Shown one piece after another: positions 1 to 6,221 of a stretch of DNA of 21,439 bases. The notes beneath the pieces are model-generated. The model did no database searches. It saw only the letters and a list, made by a program, of their open reading frames with translations, and was not told the origin of the DNA. The stretch spans positions 1 through 21,439 of the forward strand of contig CBDVBZ010000057.1 of NCBI GenBank assembly GCA_965372355.1. Reading direction: 5' to 3'. This DNA is from CBDVBZ01 sp965372355 (GTDB lineage Bacteria > Krumholzibacteriota > Krumholzibacteriia > WVZY01). Each line of letters starts with the position of its first letter. The stretch's first letter is position 1. Position numbers and translations under genes: made by a program.

Positions 1-2
1 AA

Positions 3-266
3 CGCGAGCAGTTTCGCGACCAGCGCGAAGAACTACGCGAACAGTTGCGTGAACGGCGCGAAGAACTACACGAACAGTTTCGCGAAGAGCTGCGTACTCA
101 GCACGAGGTCCAGCGTGTGTTGCAGAGAGATCTCATCGATGTCGGTGTCGCCCCTTATATTGTCCCGACGCTGAGCCCCGGATTGATCGGCGAGATCAAC
201 GGCGGTGGCGTGGAGATCCGCCTGACATCGATGAGCGGCAGTATCTATGTGCGCCGCGGGAAGTGA
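3..266 (+). CDS. C-terminal part of a coiled-coil, DUF4097-like protein (cut by window start)
   Basis: The reading frame is open from the left edge, so the start lies outside the window; the TTG at 45 is internal and should not be taken as the start. The visible N-terminal part is made of Arg/Glu/Gln-rich 11-residue repeats (REELREQLRER, then REELHEQFREE, with a partial copy before them), which predict a long charged helix or coiled coil. The last 30 residues change character to short beta strands with the pattern GxxNGGGxxIRxxSxxGxIxVR. This matches the usual end of DUF4097/DUF4098 adhesin-like beta-solenoid proteins. The same pattern recurs in the remnant at 14768-15145. The function of the family is poorly known, often envelope-associated. 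The TGA stop at 264-266 directly abuts the stop of the converging downstream gene. Reading frame is certain; family assignment is moderate because only the end is visible. Confidence 0.7.
   Translation, partial: REQFRDQREELREQLRERREELHEQFREELRTQHEVQRVLQRDLIDVGVAPYIVPTLSPGLIGEINGGGVEIRLTSMSGSIYVRRGK
24..89 (+). repeat. 33-bp tandem repeat coding for 11-residue coiled-coil units
   Basis: Two adjacent 33-bp units (24-56 and 57-89) encode REELREQLRER and REELHEQFREE. The seven codons before them (3-23) fit the end of a further unit, so the array probably continues leftward out of the window. Eleven-residue periodicity is typical of right-handed or straight coiled coils. Confidence 0.7.
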
Positions 267-1085
267 CTATTTCAACCCCTCTATCGGCACCTTGTCGAAG
301 TCTTTGGGGAGCTCGAAGAGCGTCGGATCCAGATCCTCAACGCGTATCCCGGTGACATCGATCCGCATCATCTTGGAGCCCTCGTCGAATATCAGCGACC
401 GTACGGGAAACCCCTCGATCGGGGCCTTGAGGTCTTCACCCCACAGCTTGGCGAACGACGTGAGACTGCCCCCGAAGTTGCCAAACTCCTCCTCGACCAC
501 GTCACACAGGGCAAAATCATCCGGGCCCACTCCAACGGTTTTGAAGTCCGTCGTCCAGTATTCCGCATTGTCGAACTCATCCTTGTAGTATTCTTTGTAT
601 TTGTCGCACGTCCATTCGCCGATTTCTTCCCCGCTCCCCACCTTCTTGTACCCGATGTGCTTCGATTCTCTTTCTTCGAGCATTCTCTTCATCATACGAA
701 TGCCGGCGCCGTGTTGCTGCATAACGTTCTCACGCTGCTCGCGTGTCATGCTGCTCAGCTGCCGTTCGATCATCTCCACCCGGTCCCGCATCTTCCCTTC
801 CATCTTCTTGGCATCCTTCGGCGACATCTCGCTGTACTCCCATTTGGACGAATCGATCTCCCAAAGAACCTTTTCGTCCCGCCGGAAGATGGTAATGTGC
901 TCATTCTCGCCCGACTTCGTTTCTACGCGGCCGAAATCCTTGTCGATATACATCGTACCCGTCGAGTTCTCCATTGTGGGATCATACGCATGCGTCTTGA
1001 ACTCGATGACGATCCCCGCCAACGCGATCGAAGGAACAACCGCCGCGATCAAAGCGATCATCGTCAGGATGTTGAGTCGTCTCAT
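267..1085 (-). CDS. Secreted DUF4412 domain protein
   Basis: A 272-residue protein with a clear signal peptide (MRRLNILTMIALIAAVVPS..ALA, about 23 residues), so exported to the periplasm or beyond. The mature part has short strands followed by WEIDSSKWEYSEMSP, which is characteristic of DUF4412: a conserved Trp/Tyr-containing strand that precedes a Lys/Met-rich helix (residues about 85-130). The second half contains a cysteine pair (WTCDKY and ALCDVV) and ends with TLFELPKDFDKVPI, a usual DUF4412 tail. The start is supported by AGGAGG about 8-10 bases upstream, with an extended -10 box at 1143-1151. DUF4412 proteins have no established biochemical role. The gene stands alone; its TAG (267-269 read in reverse) touches the TGA of the gene on the other strand with no spacer, so no separate terminator lies between them. 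Confidence 0.85.
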   Translation of the reverse strand: MRRLNILTMIALIAAVVPSIALAGIVIEFKTHAYDPTMENSTGTMYIDKDFGRVETKSGENEHITIFRRDEKVLWEIDSSKWEYSEMSPKDAKKMEGKMRDRVEMIERQLSSMTREQRENVMQQHGAGIRMMKRMLEERESKHIGYKKVGSGEEIGEWTCDKYKEYYKDEFDNAEYWTTDFKTVGVGPDDFALCDVVEEEFGNFGGSLTSFAKLWGEDLKAPIEGFPVRSLIFDEGSKMMRIDVTGIRVEDLDPTLFELPKDFDKVPIEGLK

Positions 1086-1142
1086 CGTGCCACCGCCTCC
1101 TGGGTCGGGATTGTAGAAGAAATCGTCCGGTTGCTTCCGGCA

Positions 1143-1151
1143 ATCATAGCA
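1143..1151 (-). promoter_or_regulatory. Extended -10 promoter for the DUF4412 gene
   Basis: Read on the minus strand this is TGCTATGAT, an extended -10 element (TGn plus TATGAT, 5 of 6 to consensus). No good -35 is seen at 16-18 bases, as is common for extended -10 promoters. The predicted start near 1136 gives a leader of about 50 bases that includes the AGGAGG ribosome site. Confidence 0.45.
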
Positions 1152-1212
1152 CCACGTTACGCGCGCGGGAACGTCTAAATGGGCGGATTGTGGTCTATTC
1201 CCCGGAGCGGCA

Positions 1213-1221
1213 TGCTATATT
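1213..1221 (+). promoter_or_regulatory. Extended -10 promoter for the phospholipase-like lipoprotein gene
   Basis: TGCTATATT is an extended -10 element (TATATT, 5 of 6) with no clear -35. It predicts transcription from about 1228, giving a short leader that still holds the CAGGAGGGG ribosome site before ATG 1256. A start upstream at 1190 would lie before this promoter, which supports the later ATG. Confidence 0.45.
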
Positions 1222-1255
1222 ATGTAATAACCTCTCGATCGTCAGGAGGGGCGCC

Positions 1256-2977
1256 ATGAAACACGGAAAGCAGGATGCCGGAAAGGCCGCGGTATGGACG
1301 CGCCGCCTTCCGGCTTTTTTGTTGGCGGGTTTGCTGGTCTTCGTGAGCTGTTCCGACGATGGGGTCTCTCCTGCCGGTGGCGGCCACGACCCCGTGTATA
1401 ACGACGACGGCGGCTTCGTCATCACGTACGGGATGCGGGGCAAGCGGTACAACCAGATCACCTTTCCGGCCACCCACAACTCACACACCGTCGGCAGTTT
1501 CTGGTCGGAAGCCTGTGTCTGGGGGACCAAGAACCAGGGCCTTTCCATCGCGAATCAGCTCGCAAACGGCATCCGGTACATCGAGTTCGACATCAATTGT
1601 TATTTCAACCTCTGTCATGGCGGGATCCACTCCCCTTTTGCGTTGTATGACCAGTTCGTCGTGATACGCAACTTCGTCAAAGCACATCCAAAACAGGTTA
1701 TCACCGTGCGCATCAGCGACGTAAACCGCGATCCTTGCACGCTATCGCTTCACGACATATACAGTGGTGTCAACGACCGCCTGCGAAGTTCAGGCCTGGC
1801 TCCGTACGTGTTCAATTTTGACGGCTCGAGATCAGACAACGATCTCGCAGCGTGCTATGTGCCGTCGCGGTGGCCCACAGTCGGCGAGATGATCGACTCG
1901 GGCAAAAACGTGATGTTTTTTCATAACAGAGACTTTGGCGACTTTGGCGTTTTCGACGAGGGTCTTTGCCGCGGCCTGAGCTATGGTGACGCCAACTTGT
2001 ACTGGTTTTATGCCGCGACCCATCTGGAACAACTCTGCATGCTCATGCCGATATGGTCACCACCCCAGGAGAGACAGAGGGAGGGGGCCAACCGGTTGTT
2101 CTTCATGGAATGCATGCCGGACGTCTGTGATGCGGGAGATCGCGAGTCGGCCTCGAAGAACAATGATGGAAGAAGGCTCTATCAGTTGGCCAGGCAACAC
2201 GAGAGAGAGCTCCTGCTGTCACAGCAACGCGCGGTGAACTTCATGTCCGTGGATTTCTTCATGTCGTCACCGGCGGGCACATTACCCATAGACGTTGTTG
2301 ATGCCTGCAACCGACTGAACTACGAGCGATTCGGGATCAACTGGCAAGGAAGCGATTGCTTCTGGGAGCTGTATCCGCACGAATTCGACGCCAGCAAAGT
2401 CGAACACATCAGCCGGATCGCCGCCCTGCGCGCCGAGGTGGGTGAGGTCATCAGCGACCACAGAAACAGAATCAACCTAGACGGACACGAGGACAGGGGT
2501 GACATTGTTGCGACGACGTACTACACCGTCGTCAACCGCCGGACGGGAGGCGAATACGATTGGAAATGCATTCCCGAGTGGGCGGTGGACAACGACCTCT
2601 TCACCCGCTGGTGTGGCTCCAGCAGCCGCCCCGATCATACGTGGGGTGTCGATCTGGGATCGCGCAAGCGTATCGACGAGATCGCCATCGCGTGGGAATT
2701 CTCCCACAAGGCTCCTGCTTACAGAGTCTACGTGTCCAACGACGACGCCAGGTTCGCTGAAGGTATTTCCAACGACGAGCTGCTCGATGACAACGGCTGG
2801 ACGACCGTCGTCGTTCAGTCGTCCGAGCGCCCGAGCATTGTGCCCCCCGAACTCTGGGACAGAAGAACCATCGACTTTCTGGATAGTGTGCGTTACCTCA
2901 AGATAAAGGTGACGGACGCCGATTCGGAATACTGGCCCAGCTTCTGCGAGGTCAGACTCTACGGCCCCGCGAATTAG
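1256..2977 (+). CDS. Phosphatidylinositol-specific phospholipase C-like lipoprotein with C-terminal discoidin-like domain
   Basis: The ATG at 1256 is chosen over an upstream GTG at 1190 because it has AGGAGGGG just upstream and begins a signal peptide. This gives 573 residues. Residues 18-32 form a hydrophobic stretch ending in FVSC-SDDG, a plausible though imperfect lipobox (Cys32), so probably an outer-membrane-anchored lipoprotein. Residues about 65-420 are a PLC-like phosphodiesterase barrel: FPATHNSHT (His74) matches the first catalytic His segment, IRYIEFDI (Arg107, Glu110, Asp112) the metal/substrate strand, and LCHGG (His121) the second His. Residues about 430-573 resemble an F5/8 type C (discoidin) beta-sandwich: DNDLFTRWCG, WGVDLG, VYVSND, RYLKIKV and EVRLYG are typical landmarks and suggest glycan or surface binding. 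Substrate unknown; bacterial PI-PLC enzymes cleave PI or glycosyl-PI without Ca2+. The stop lies three bases before the MazF remnant. Confidence 0.8.
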   Translation: MKHGKQDAGKAAVWTRRLPAFLLAGLLVFVSCSDDGVSPAGGGHDPVYNDDGGFVITYGMRGKRYNQITFPATHNSHTVGSFWSEACVWGTKNQGLSIANQLANGIRYIEFDINCYFNLCHGGIHSPFALYDQFVVIRNFVKAHPKQVITVRISDVNRDPCTLSLHDIYSGVNDRLRSSGLAPYVFNFDGSRSDNDLAACYVPSRWPTVGEMIDSGKNVMFFHNRDFGDFGVFDEGLCRGLSYGDANLYWFYAATHLEQLCMLMPIWSPPQERQREGANRLFFMECMPDVCDAGDRESASKNNDGRRLYQLARQHERELLLSQQRAVNFMSVDFFMSSPAGTLPIDVVDACNRLNYERFGINWQGSDCFWELYPHEFDASKVEHISRIAALRAEVGEVISDHRNRINLDGHEDRGDIVATTYYTVVNRRTGGEYDWKCIPEWAVDNDLFTRWCGSSSRPDHTWGVDLGSRKRIDEIAIAWEFSHKAPAYRVYVSNDDARFAEGISNDELLDDNGWTTVVVQSSERPSIVPPELWDRRTIDFLDSVRYLKIKVTDADSEYWPSFCEVRLYGPAN

Positions 2978-2979
2978 TC

Positions 2980-3138
2980 TTGACCGAAAAGCAAAGCGGG
3001 CTGCCAAAGTCTTCCGTTGTGAATGTCTCCCAGATCGTCACGCTGGATCGAACGCACCTGACCGAGCGTGTTGGCACACTGACAGACGACCGGCTTCGCG
3101 CCGTCGAGGCGGGTCTGCGTTTGGTGTTGTTGCTTTAG
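2980..3138 (+). pseudogene. MazF/PemK-type toxin, C-terminal remnant
   Basis: This frame encodes 52 residues ending in TAG. It contains GLPKSSVVNVSQIVTLDR, LTERVG and a final helix RLRAVEAGLRLVL, which together are the C-terminal half of MazF/PemK endoribonuclease toxins (SVVxVxQIxTLDxxxLxxxVG). The N-terminal half, with the Arg/Asp/Pro-rich ribonuclease strands, is missing: upstream the frame simply runs back through the end of the phospholipase gene with no MazF sequence. No antitoxin gene precedes it. The first usable codon would be TTG at 2980 with no ribosome site, so expression is unlikely. I read it as a 5'-truncated relic of a toxin-antitoxin locus whose left side was replaced by, or recombined with, the phospholipase gene. 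Confidence 0.75.
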
Positions 3139-3155
3139 GACAACCCGCGGCGAGC

Positions 3156-3164
3156 TGCTATAAT
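3156..3164 (+). promoter_or_regulatory. Extended -10 promoter for the outer-membrane barrel gene
   Basis: TGCTATAAT is a perfect extended -10 element (TATAAT with TGn). The best -35 match, TTAGGA at 3135-3140 (18-base spacer), is weak. The element begins 18 bases after the stop of the mazF remnant. Predicted transcription from about 3171 leaves a leader of about 60 bases before ATG 3233. Confidence 0.6.
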
Positions 3165-3232
3165 GGCGGCGTCCCCGATGCGAGCGCGCTCCGGGGGCCG
3201 TCGCGATGCAACCGGTCATCAGGACTAACGAT

Positions 3233-4624
3233 ATGAAGACCCGCCTCGCTCTGTTCGGCCTGATCCTCCTCGGCCATACCATTTGTGCGGCCGGCACACT
3301 CCCCAAAGAGCCGGAGTTCGACAACGGCGAGTACATGCTTGACCTCGTGACGAATCGGTTCAACCGGCTCTGGCGCGAGATCTACGATGCGGGTGACAAC
3401 CGCTTTCGCTTTCGTCTGGGAAGCAACAGCTTCGAGCAGTGGCTTTTCGAAGAGGAACTCAAGTTCTCCACCAACCTGCTCTCACGACTCAGATTTCGCT
3501 ATCGCCACGCCCGTCTGTTTCGCAACTCGAGCGAGCAGCTCGCCGATGACTCGTTCGAGTTCGAGCTACGGTTTTACGGCAACAACTATCTGTCTTTCTT
3601 TGCGACGCCGACGTTTTTGAAGGCGGAGAACTCGATTGGCCTCATGCTGCAAAACCGGCGGGCGGTAAATCGGTACTCCATCATTTTTGTCGAGTTTCCG
3701 GAGGCCGTGCGTAACTTCACCGAACGCGAGAAGGGCGGCCCGGATACACTGCTCACGGTATTCACCGACAAACCGATTCGCCTGGGTGTGAATATCCGTG
3801 AGCGGATCGGATCGAATGTGTGGCTTCGTGTGGCCGGAGAGTATATCCCGTCGTTCGAGTATGCCGACGAAATCAAATCCACCGGCCAGACGATCGCGAA
3901 GGAACGCATCAAGGCCGCCGGCATCACGGGATGGACCGAGTATGTCTGGCACGAGGAGCGCGACTTCAGCGAACAGACCGCGCTGGGGCTGGATTGGGGG
4001 TACCGGCGGGAGGAAAGCTCGCGATGGTTCGCCGGCGCGTCCGGTGCGCCGAGCATGATCCCGGGCATGCCCGCGGCGTCCTCGGTCGATCCGGCACGCG
4101 ACGCCTCGGACCTTGCCGGACAGCGGGCGCCACGGCTTCTCGAAATGGAATTCGACGACGGTCTCTTCGAGCGGGGCGTCGATGACAGCGTGCAGCACTG
4201 GGAAGAGAAGCGCATCCGTCTCCAGCCCTATGTGTGGCTCCATCTGACCCGGCGTTTGACCGCGCGTGCAACGGTCCGGGCCGAGCGAAGAGAGATCGGA
4301 TGGACGAATGTCGACGGGGAAAGACACGTGCTCGAAACGGACTATCTCGTCGCGCTCGCAAGTCTGCGCTTGCATCTCGGGTCGCGAAGGCAATCGATCA
4401 TCGAGGGCGGTCTGGCTTCCGAGTTTCGCAAGCGCCGCGAAGACATCGACGGCTCATCCGATACGACCCACCACGACGACCACCGGGTGTTTTTCTTGTT
4501 CGAGTACGCATTCGACGAGTCCAAACGTGTCCGGATCACCGAGGCGTTCGAGCTCGACGGCGAAGACGTCGGCGACCTCCGCATCCACGACCACGGCTTT
4601 GTGCAGATGATCTTCGGGTTTTGA
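3233..4624 (+). CDS. Predicted outer-membrane beta-barrel protein of unknown function
   Basis: An upstream ATG at 3206 is in frame, but the ATG at 3233 places a signal peptide at the very start (MKTRLALFGLILLGHTICA), so I use it; the protein is then 463 residues. A CAGGA lies upstream but the ribosome site is weak for either start. After the signal the sequence alternates polar and hydrophobic/aromatic residues in many strands of about 10 residues separated by charged turns (for example RFRFRLGSNS, LRFRYRHARLF, FEFELRFYGNNYLSFFATP), and it ends in VQMIFGF with a terminal Phe, the usual recognition signal of outer-membrane barrels. Residues around 270-300 form a Pro/Ala/Ser-rich, less structured loop. 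I cannot place it in a named family; a porin-like or DUF2490-type role is possible. It is monocistronic with its own promoter. Confidence 0.65.
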   Translation: MKTRLALFGLILLGHTICAAGTLPKEPEFDNGEYMLDLVTNRFNRLWREIYDAGDNRFRFRLGSNSFEQWLFEEELKFSTNLLSRLRFRYRHARLFRNSSEQLADDSFEFELRFYGNNYLSFFATPTFLKAENSIGLMLQNRRAVNRYSIIFVEFPEAVRNFTEREKGGPDTLLTVFTDKPIRLGVNIRERIGSNVWLRVAGEYIPSFEYADEIKSTGQTIAKERIKAAGITGWTEYVWHEERDFSEQTALGLDWGYRREESSRWFAGASGAPSMIPGMPAASSVDPARDASDLAGQRAPRLLEMEFDDGLFERGVDDSVQHWEEKRIRLQPYVWLHLTRRLTARATVRAERREIGWTNVDGERHVLETDYLVALASLRLHLGSRRQSIIEGGLASEFRKRREDIDGSSDTTHHDDHRVFFLFEYAFDESKRVRITEAFELDGEDVGDLRIHDHGFVQMIFGF

Positions 4625-4761
4625 GGGCAACCTCAGTGTCCGCTACTGGAAGCAAAAAGACCGATACGACACCACGAGAGCACCGGAGTCCCGCGAGAGT
4701 TCGCTCAATCGGTGGACGACCCAAGTGGGAGCCACATCGCTCATCCTCGGTGTGTATTTCT

Positions 4762-4794
4762 GAGTCGCGACCCCGCCGGACGCTCCGCGATCTC
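4762..4794. other. GC-rich stem-loop between convergent genes
   Basis: GAGTCGCG (4762-4769) can pair with CGCGATCTC (4786-4794) around a 16-base GC-rich loop with one bulged base. It lies between the stop of the barrel gene (4624) and the stop of the last STAS gene (4813). It has no T-run on either side, so a classical intrinsic terminator is not supported. The rest of the 188-base gap shows nothing I recognise. Confidence 0.25.
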
Positions 4795-4812
4795 ACACTA
4801 TAAAGAGGCAGG

Positions 4813-5220
4813 TTATTCGTCGGGATCCGACGGGTCTGTGAAGTACTTCTGCGCATCGGCGTGCGAATCGAACGCCCGGAGAATATTGTTCAGCTTCGCG
4901 ACCCTCATGATCTCTTTCGAGCGGTCGCTCACATTGATAAGAACGAACTTTCCGCCCTCCGCATCGACCATCTGATGCCACGACAGAATCATCCCGACGT
5001 ACGTGCTGTCGATCCATTCGACGGACGAGAGATCGAGGAGAAAGTGGCGGTTGCCCTGTGACAACTCACGCTTGATCGTCTTTCTCAAGAAAACCTTGAG
5101 CTCGATGTCCGGGTTCGATGGGCCCTCATCGATCTTCTCTTCGCGATCACTTATATGGTAGATGCTCGCCCGGGCGGGCGTGGACTGCGGCAGTGGCTTT
5201 ATCAGTACGGTCTGATTCAT
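4813..5220 (-). CDS. STAS domain protein, anti-sigma-factor-antagonist type (third gene of trio)
   Basis: A 135-residue single-domain protein. An N-terminal segment of about 30 residues (ILIKPLPQ, then RASIYHIS) precedes a STAS domain: a helix LKVFLRKTIKRELSQG, the strand FLLDLSSVEWID, then IDSTYVGMILSW, which corresponds to the phosphorylation loop DSSGLG of SpoIIAA/RsbV proteins, with Asp71 and Ser72 at the conserved acidic and phospho-acceptor sites. FVLINVSDRSKEIMRV and AFDSHADAQKYF complete the domain. Such proteins act by binding anti-sigma kinases or other switch partners, and are turned off by serine phosphorylation. It is a paralogue of the neighbouring gene (shared N-terminal segment and shared loop-helix). 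No kinase, phosphatase or sigma factor gene is visible in the window. No strong ribosome site precedes the ATG, so it may depend on translation of the gene upstream. Confidence 0.85.
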   Translation of the reverse strand: MNQTVLIKPLPQSTPARASIYHISDREEKIDEGPSNPDIELKVFLRKTIKRELSQGNRHFLLDLSSVEWIDSTYVGMILSWHQMVDAEGGKFVLINVSDRSKEIMRVAKLNNILRAFDSHADAQKYFTDPSDPDE

Positions 5221-5258
5221 TTCAACCGGATCGGTCGTGGATCTGTGTTTGCGGGTCG

Positions 5259-5660
5259 CTAGGTCGCGTCGTCCAAAAGGTGCTGCCGGGCACCGGCCGT
5301 GGTTTCGAGCACCTTGATAACGGTGTCGAGCCTGGTGATCTTCATAACCTCCCTCACACTATGATGGAGGTTGGCCAGCACGAGACGCCCCTCGAGTCTC
5401 GCGGCAAGGCGGTACCAGGATAGCATAATACCGACCTCGCTGCTGGACACCCACTTGACGAAGGCAAGATCGACAATGAAATCCTTATTCCCCTGACTCA
5501 CTTCCTCTTCGATTCTCCCGTGGACATAGTCTTTGAGCGAGACACCTTCGTCGGGCCCCGTGTCGATCTTGTCCTCGCGTCCGCCCTCACCCACATAGTA
5601 GAGACTTGCCCTGCCGGCATCGATCGGGGGTTGCACCTTTATCAGTATGATTTTGCCCAT
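5259..5660 (-). CDS. STAS domain protein, paralogue with altered loop (second gene of trio)
   Basis: A 133-residue protein alignable over its full length with its neighbour at 4813-5220: the same start (IILIKVQPP, RASLYYVG), the same helix ending EEEVSQGNKDF, and the same IVDLAFVKW strand leading to VSSSEVGIMLSW. In this loop the conserved acidic residue before the phospho-acceptor is replaced by Ser72, while Ser73 remains at the acceptor site. That could alter phosphorylation or partner choice (inference). The C-terminal half (LVLANLHHSVREVMKITRLDTVIKVLET) is a typical STAS ending. It lies 20 bases after the first gene and 38 before the third, so co-transcription is likely. The ribosome site is poor. 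A tandem duplication followed by divergence explains the pair. Confidence 0.85.
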   Translation of the reverse strand: MGKIILIKVQPPIDAGRASLYYVGEGGREDKIDTGPDEGVSLKDYVHGRIEEEVSQGNKDFIVDLAFVKWVSSSEVGIMLSWYRLAARLEGRLVLANLHHSVREVMKITRLDTVIKVLETTAGARQHLLDDAT

Positions 5661-5680
5661 GCCCTGGTAAGTGGTCTCCG

Positions 5681-6064
5681 TCAGCCGGTCGGTCCGAGTC
5701 GTGATCTCAAATAGACCACCGCTTCGTCGTGCGCTTCAAAGAAACGAATCCCAAACACTCCTGTGGGATCCAACGTGTTGAACAAAGGCTTGAGACCAGC
5801 GTCCGCTCCCAAGAGACACGCGGGACGCTTCTTCCTTCTGTCAGGGTCAAAAAAGGCGACCAGAAACCCCGAGCCATAGTCGCCACCATGATATCGAAAA
5901 TCCGACAGATTGAGCAGTATCGCATCCGCGTCGTTTTCCGCCGTCGCCTTCTGGATCACGCCGCGGATCTCCTTGTCGTCTTTCCAGTCACCGCCGCGGA
6001 AGACGATTTCCACAATCCGTCTGTCGGGCGTGGAATCGACTACGATCGTCTCTGCCTTGGCCAT
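5681..6064 (-). CDS. STAS-like small protein (first gene of trio)
   Basis: I use the ATG at 6064 (127 residues, MAKAETIVVD) because AAGGTG lies about 7 bases upstream; a GTG at 6073 would add three residues but falls within that site. The fold looks STAS-like or SpoIIAA-like: two N-terminal strands (ETIVVDSTPDRRIVEIVF), a helix (KEIRGVIQKATAEN), a strand ILLNLSDFRYHGGDYGSGFLVAFF where the phosphorylation loop would sit, then PACLLGADAGLKPLFNTLD and FFEAHDEAVVYLRSR. No Ser follows an Asp at the usual acceptor position, so it may not be phosphorylated. It heads the operon. A TTGACA (6095-6100 on the minus strand) lies upstream. Assignment to the STAS superfamily rests on pattern and context and is less sure than for the two downstream genes. 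Confidence 0.7.
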   Translation of the reverse strand: MAKAETIVVDSTPDRRIVEIVFRGGDWKDDKEIRGVIQKATAENDADAILLNLSDFRYHGGDYGSGFLVAFFDPDRRKKRPACLLGADAGLKPLFNTLDPTGVFGIRFFEAHDEAVVYLRSRLGPTG

Positions 6065-6145
6065 AAACAACACCTTAACAAAGGTCTAAACGTATGTCAA
6101 AACGGAATCCTGGGACGGACGGATGGCCCGACGGATAGCCCGCTC

Positions 6146-6174
6146 TTGCCCTAATCCGCAGTAGCAGTTATCAT
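6146..6174 (+). promoter_or_regulatory. Promoter for the PorV-like barrel gene
   Basis: TTGCCC (6146-6151, 4 of 6) and TATCAT (6169-6174, 5 of 6) are separated by 17 bases. The predicted start near 6181 leaves about 40 bases of leader before ATG 6222, which has GAGAGG as ribosome site. Confidence 0.5.
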
Positions 6175-6221
6175 CGATACATTACCCCCCCTCCTGGAAT
6201 GAGTCCACTCGAGAGGTCGGC

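Noticed and set aside
3566..4393. 275-residue minus-strand ORF opposite the outer-membrane barrel gene
   Set aside because: Shadow of the plus-strand gene: no ribosome site, no recognisable domain, and the plus frame has a signal peptide, a barrel pattern and a terminal Phe.
6121..6145. Short direct repeat GACGGATnGCCCG before the PorV-like promoter
   Set aside because: Only two imperfect copies of about 12 bases; too little to call an operator or a repeat.
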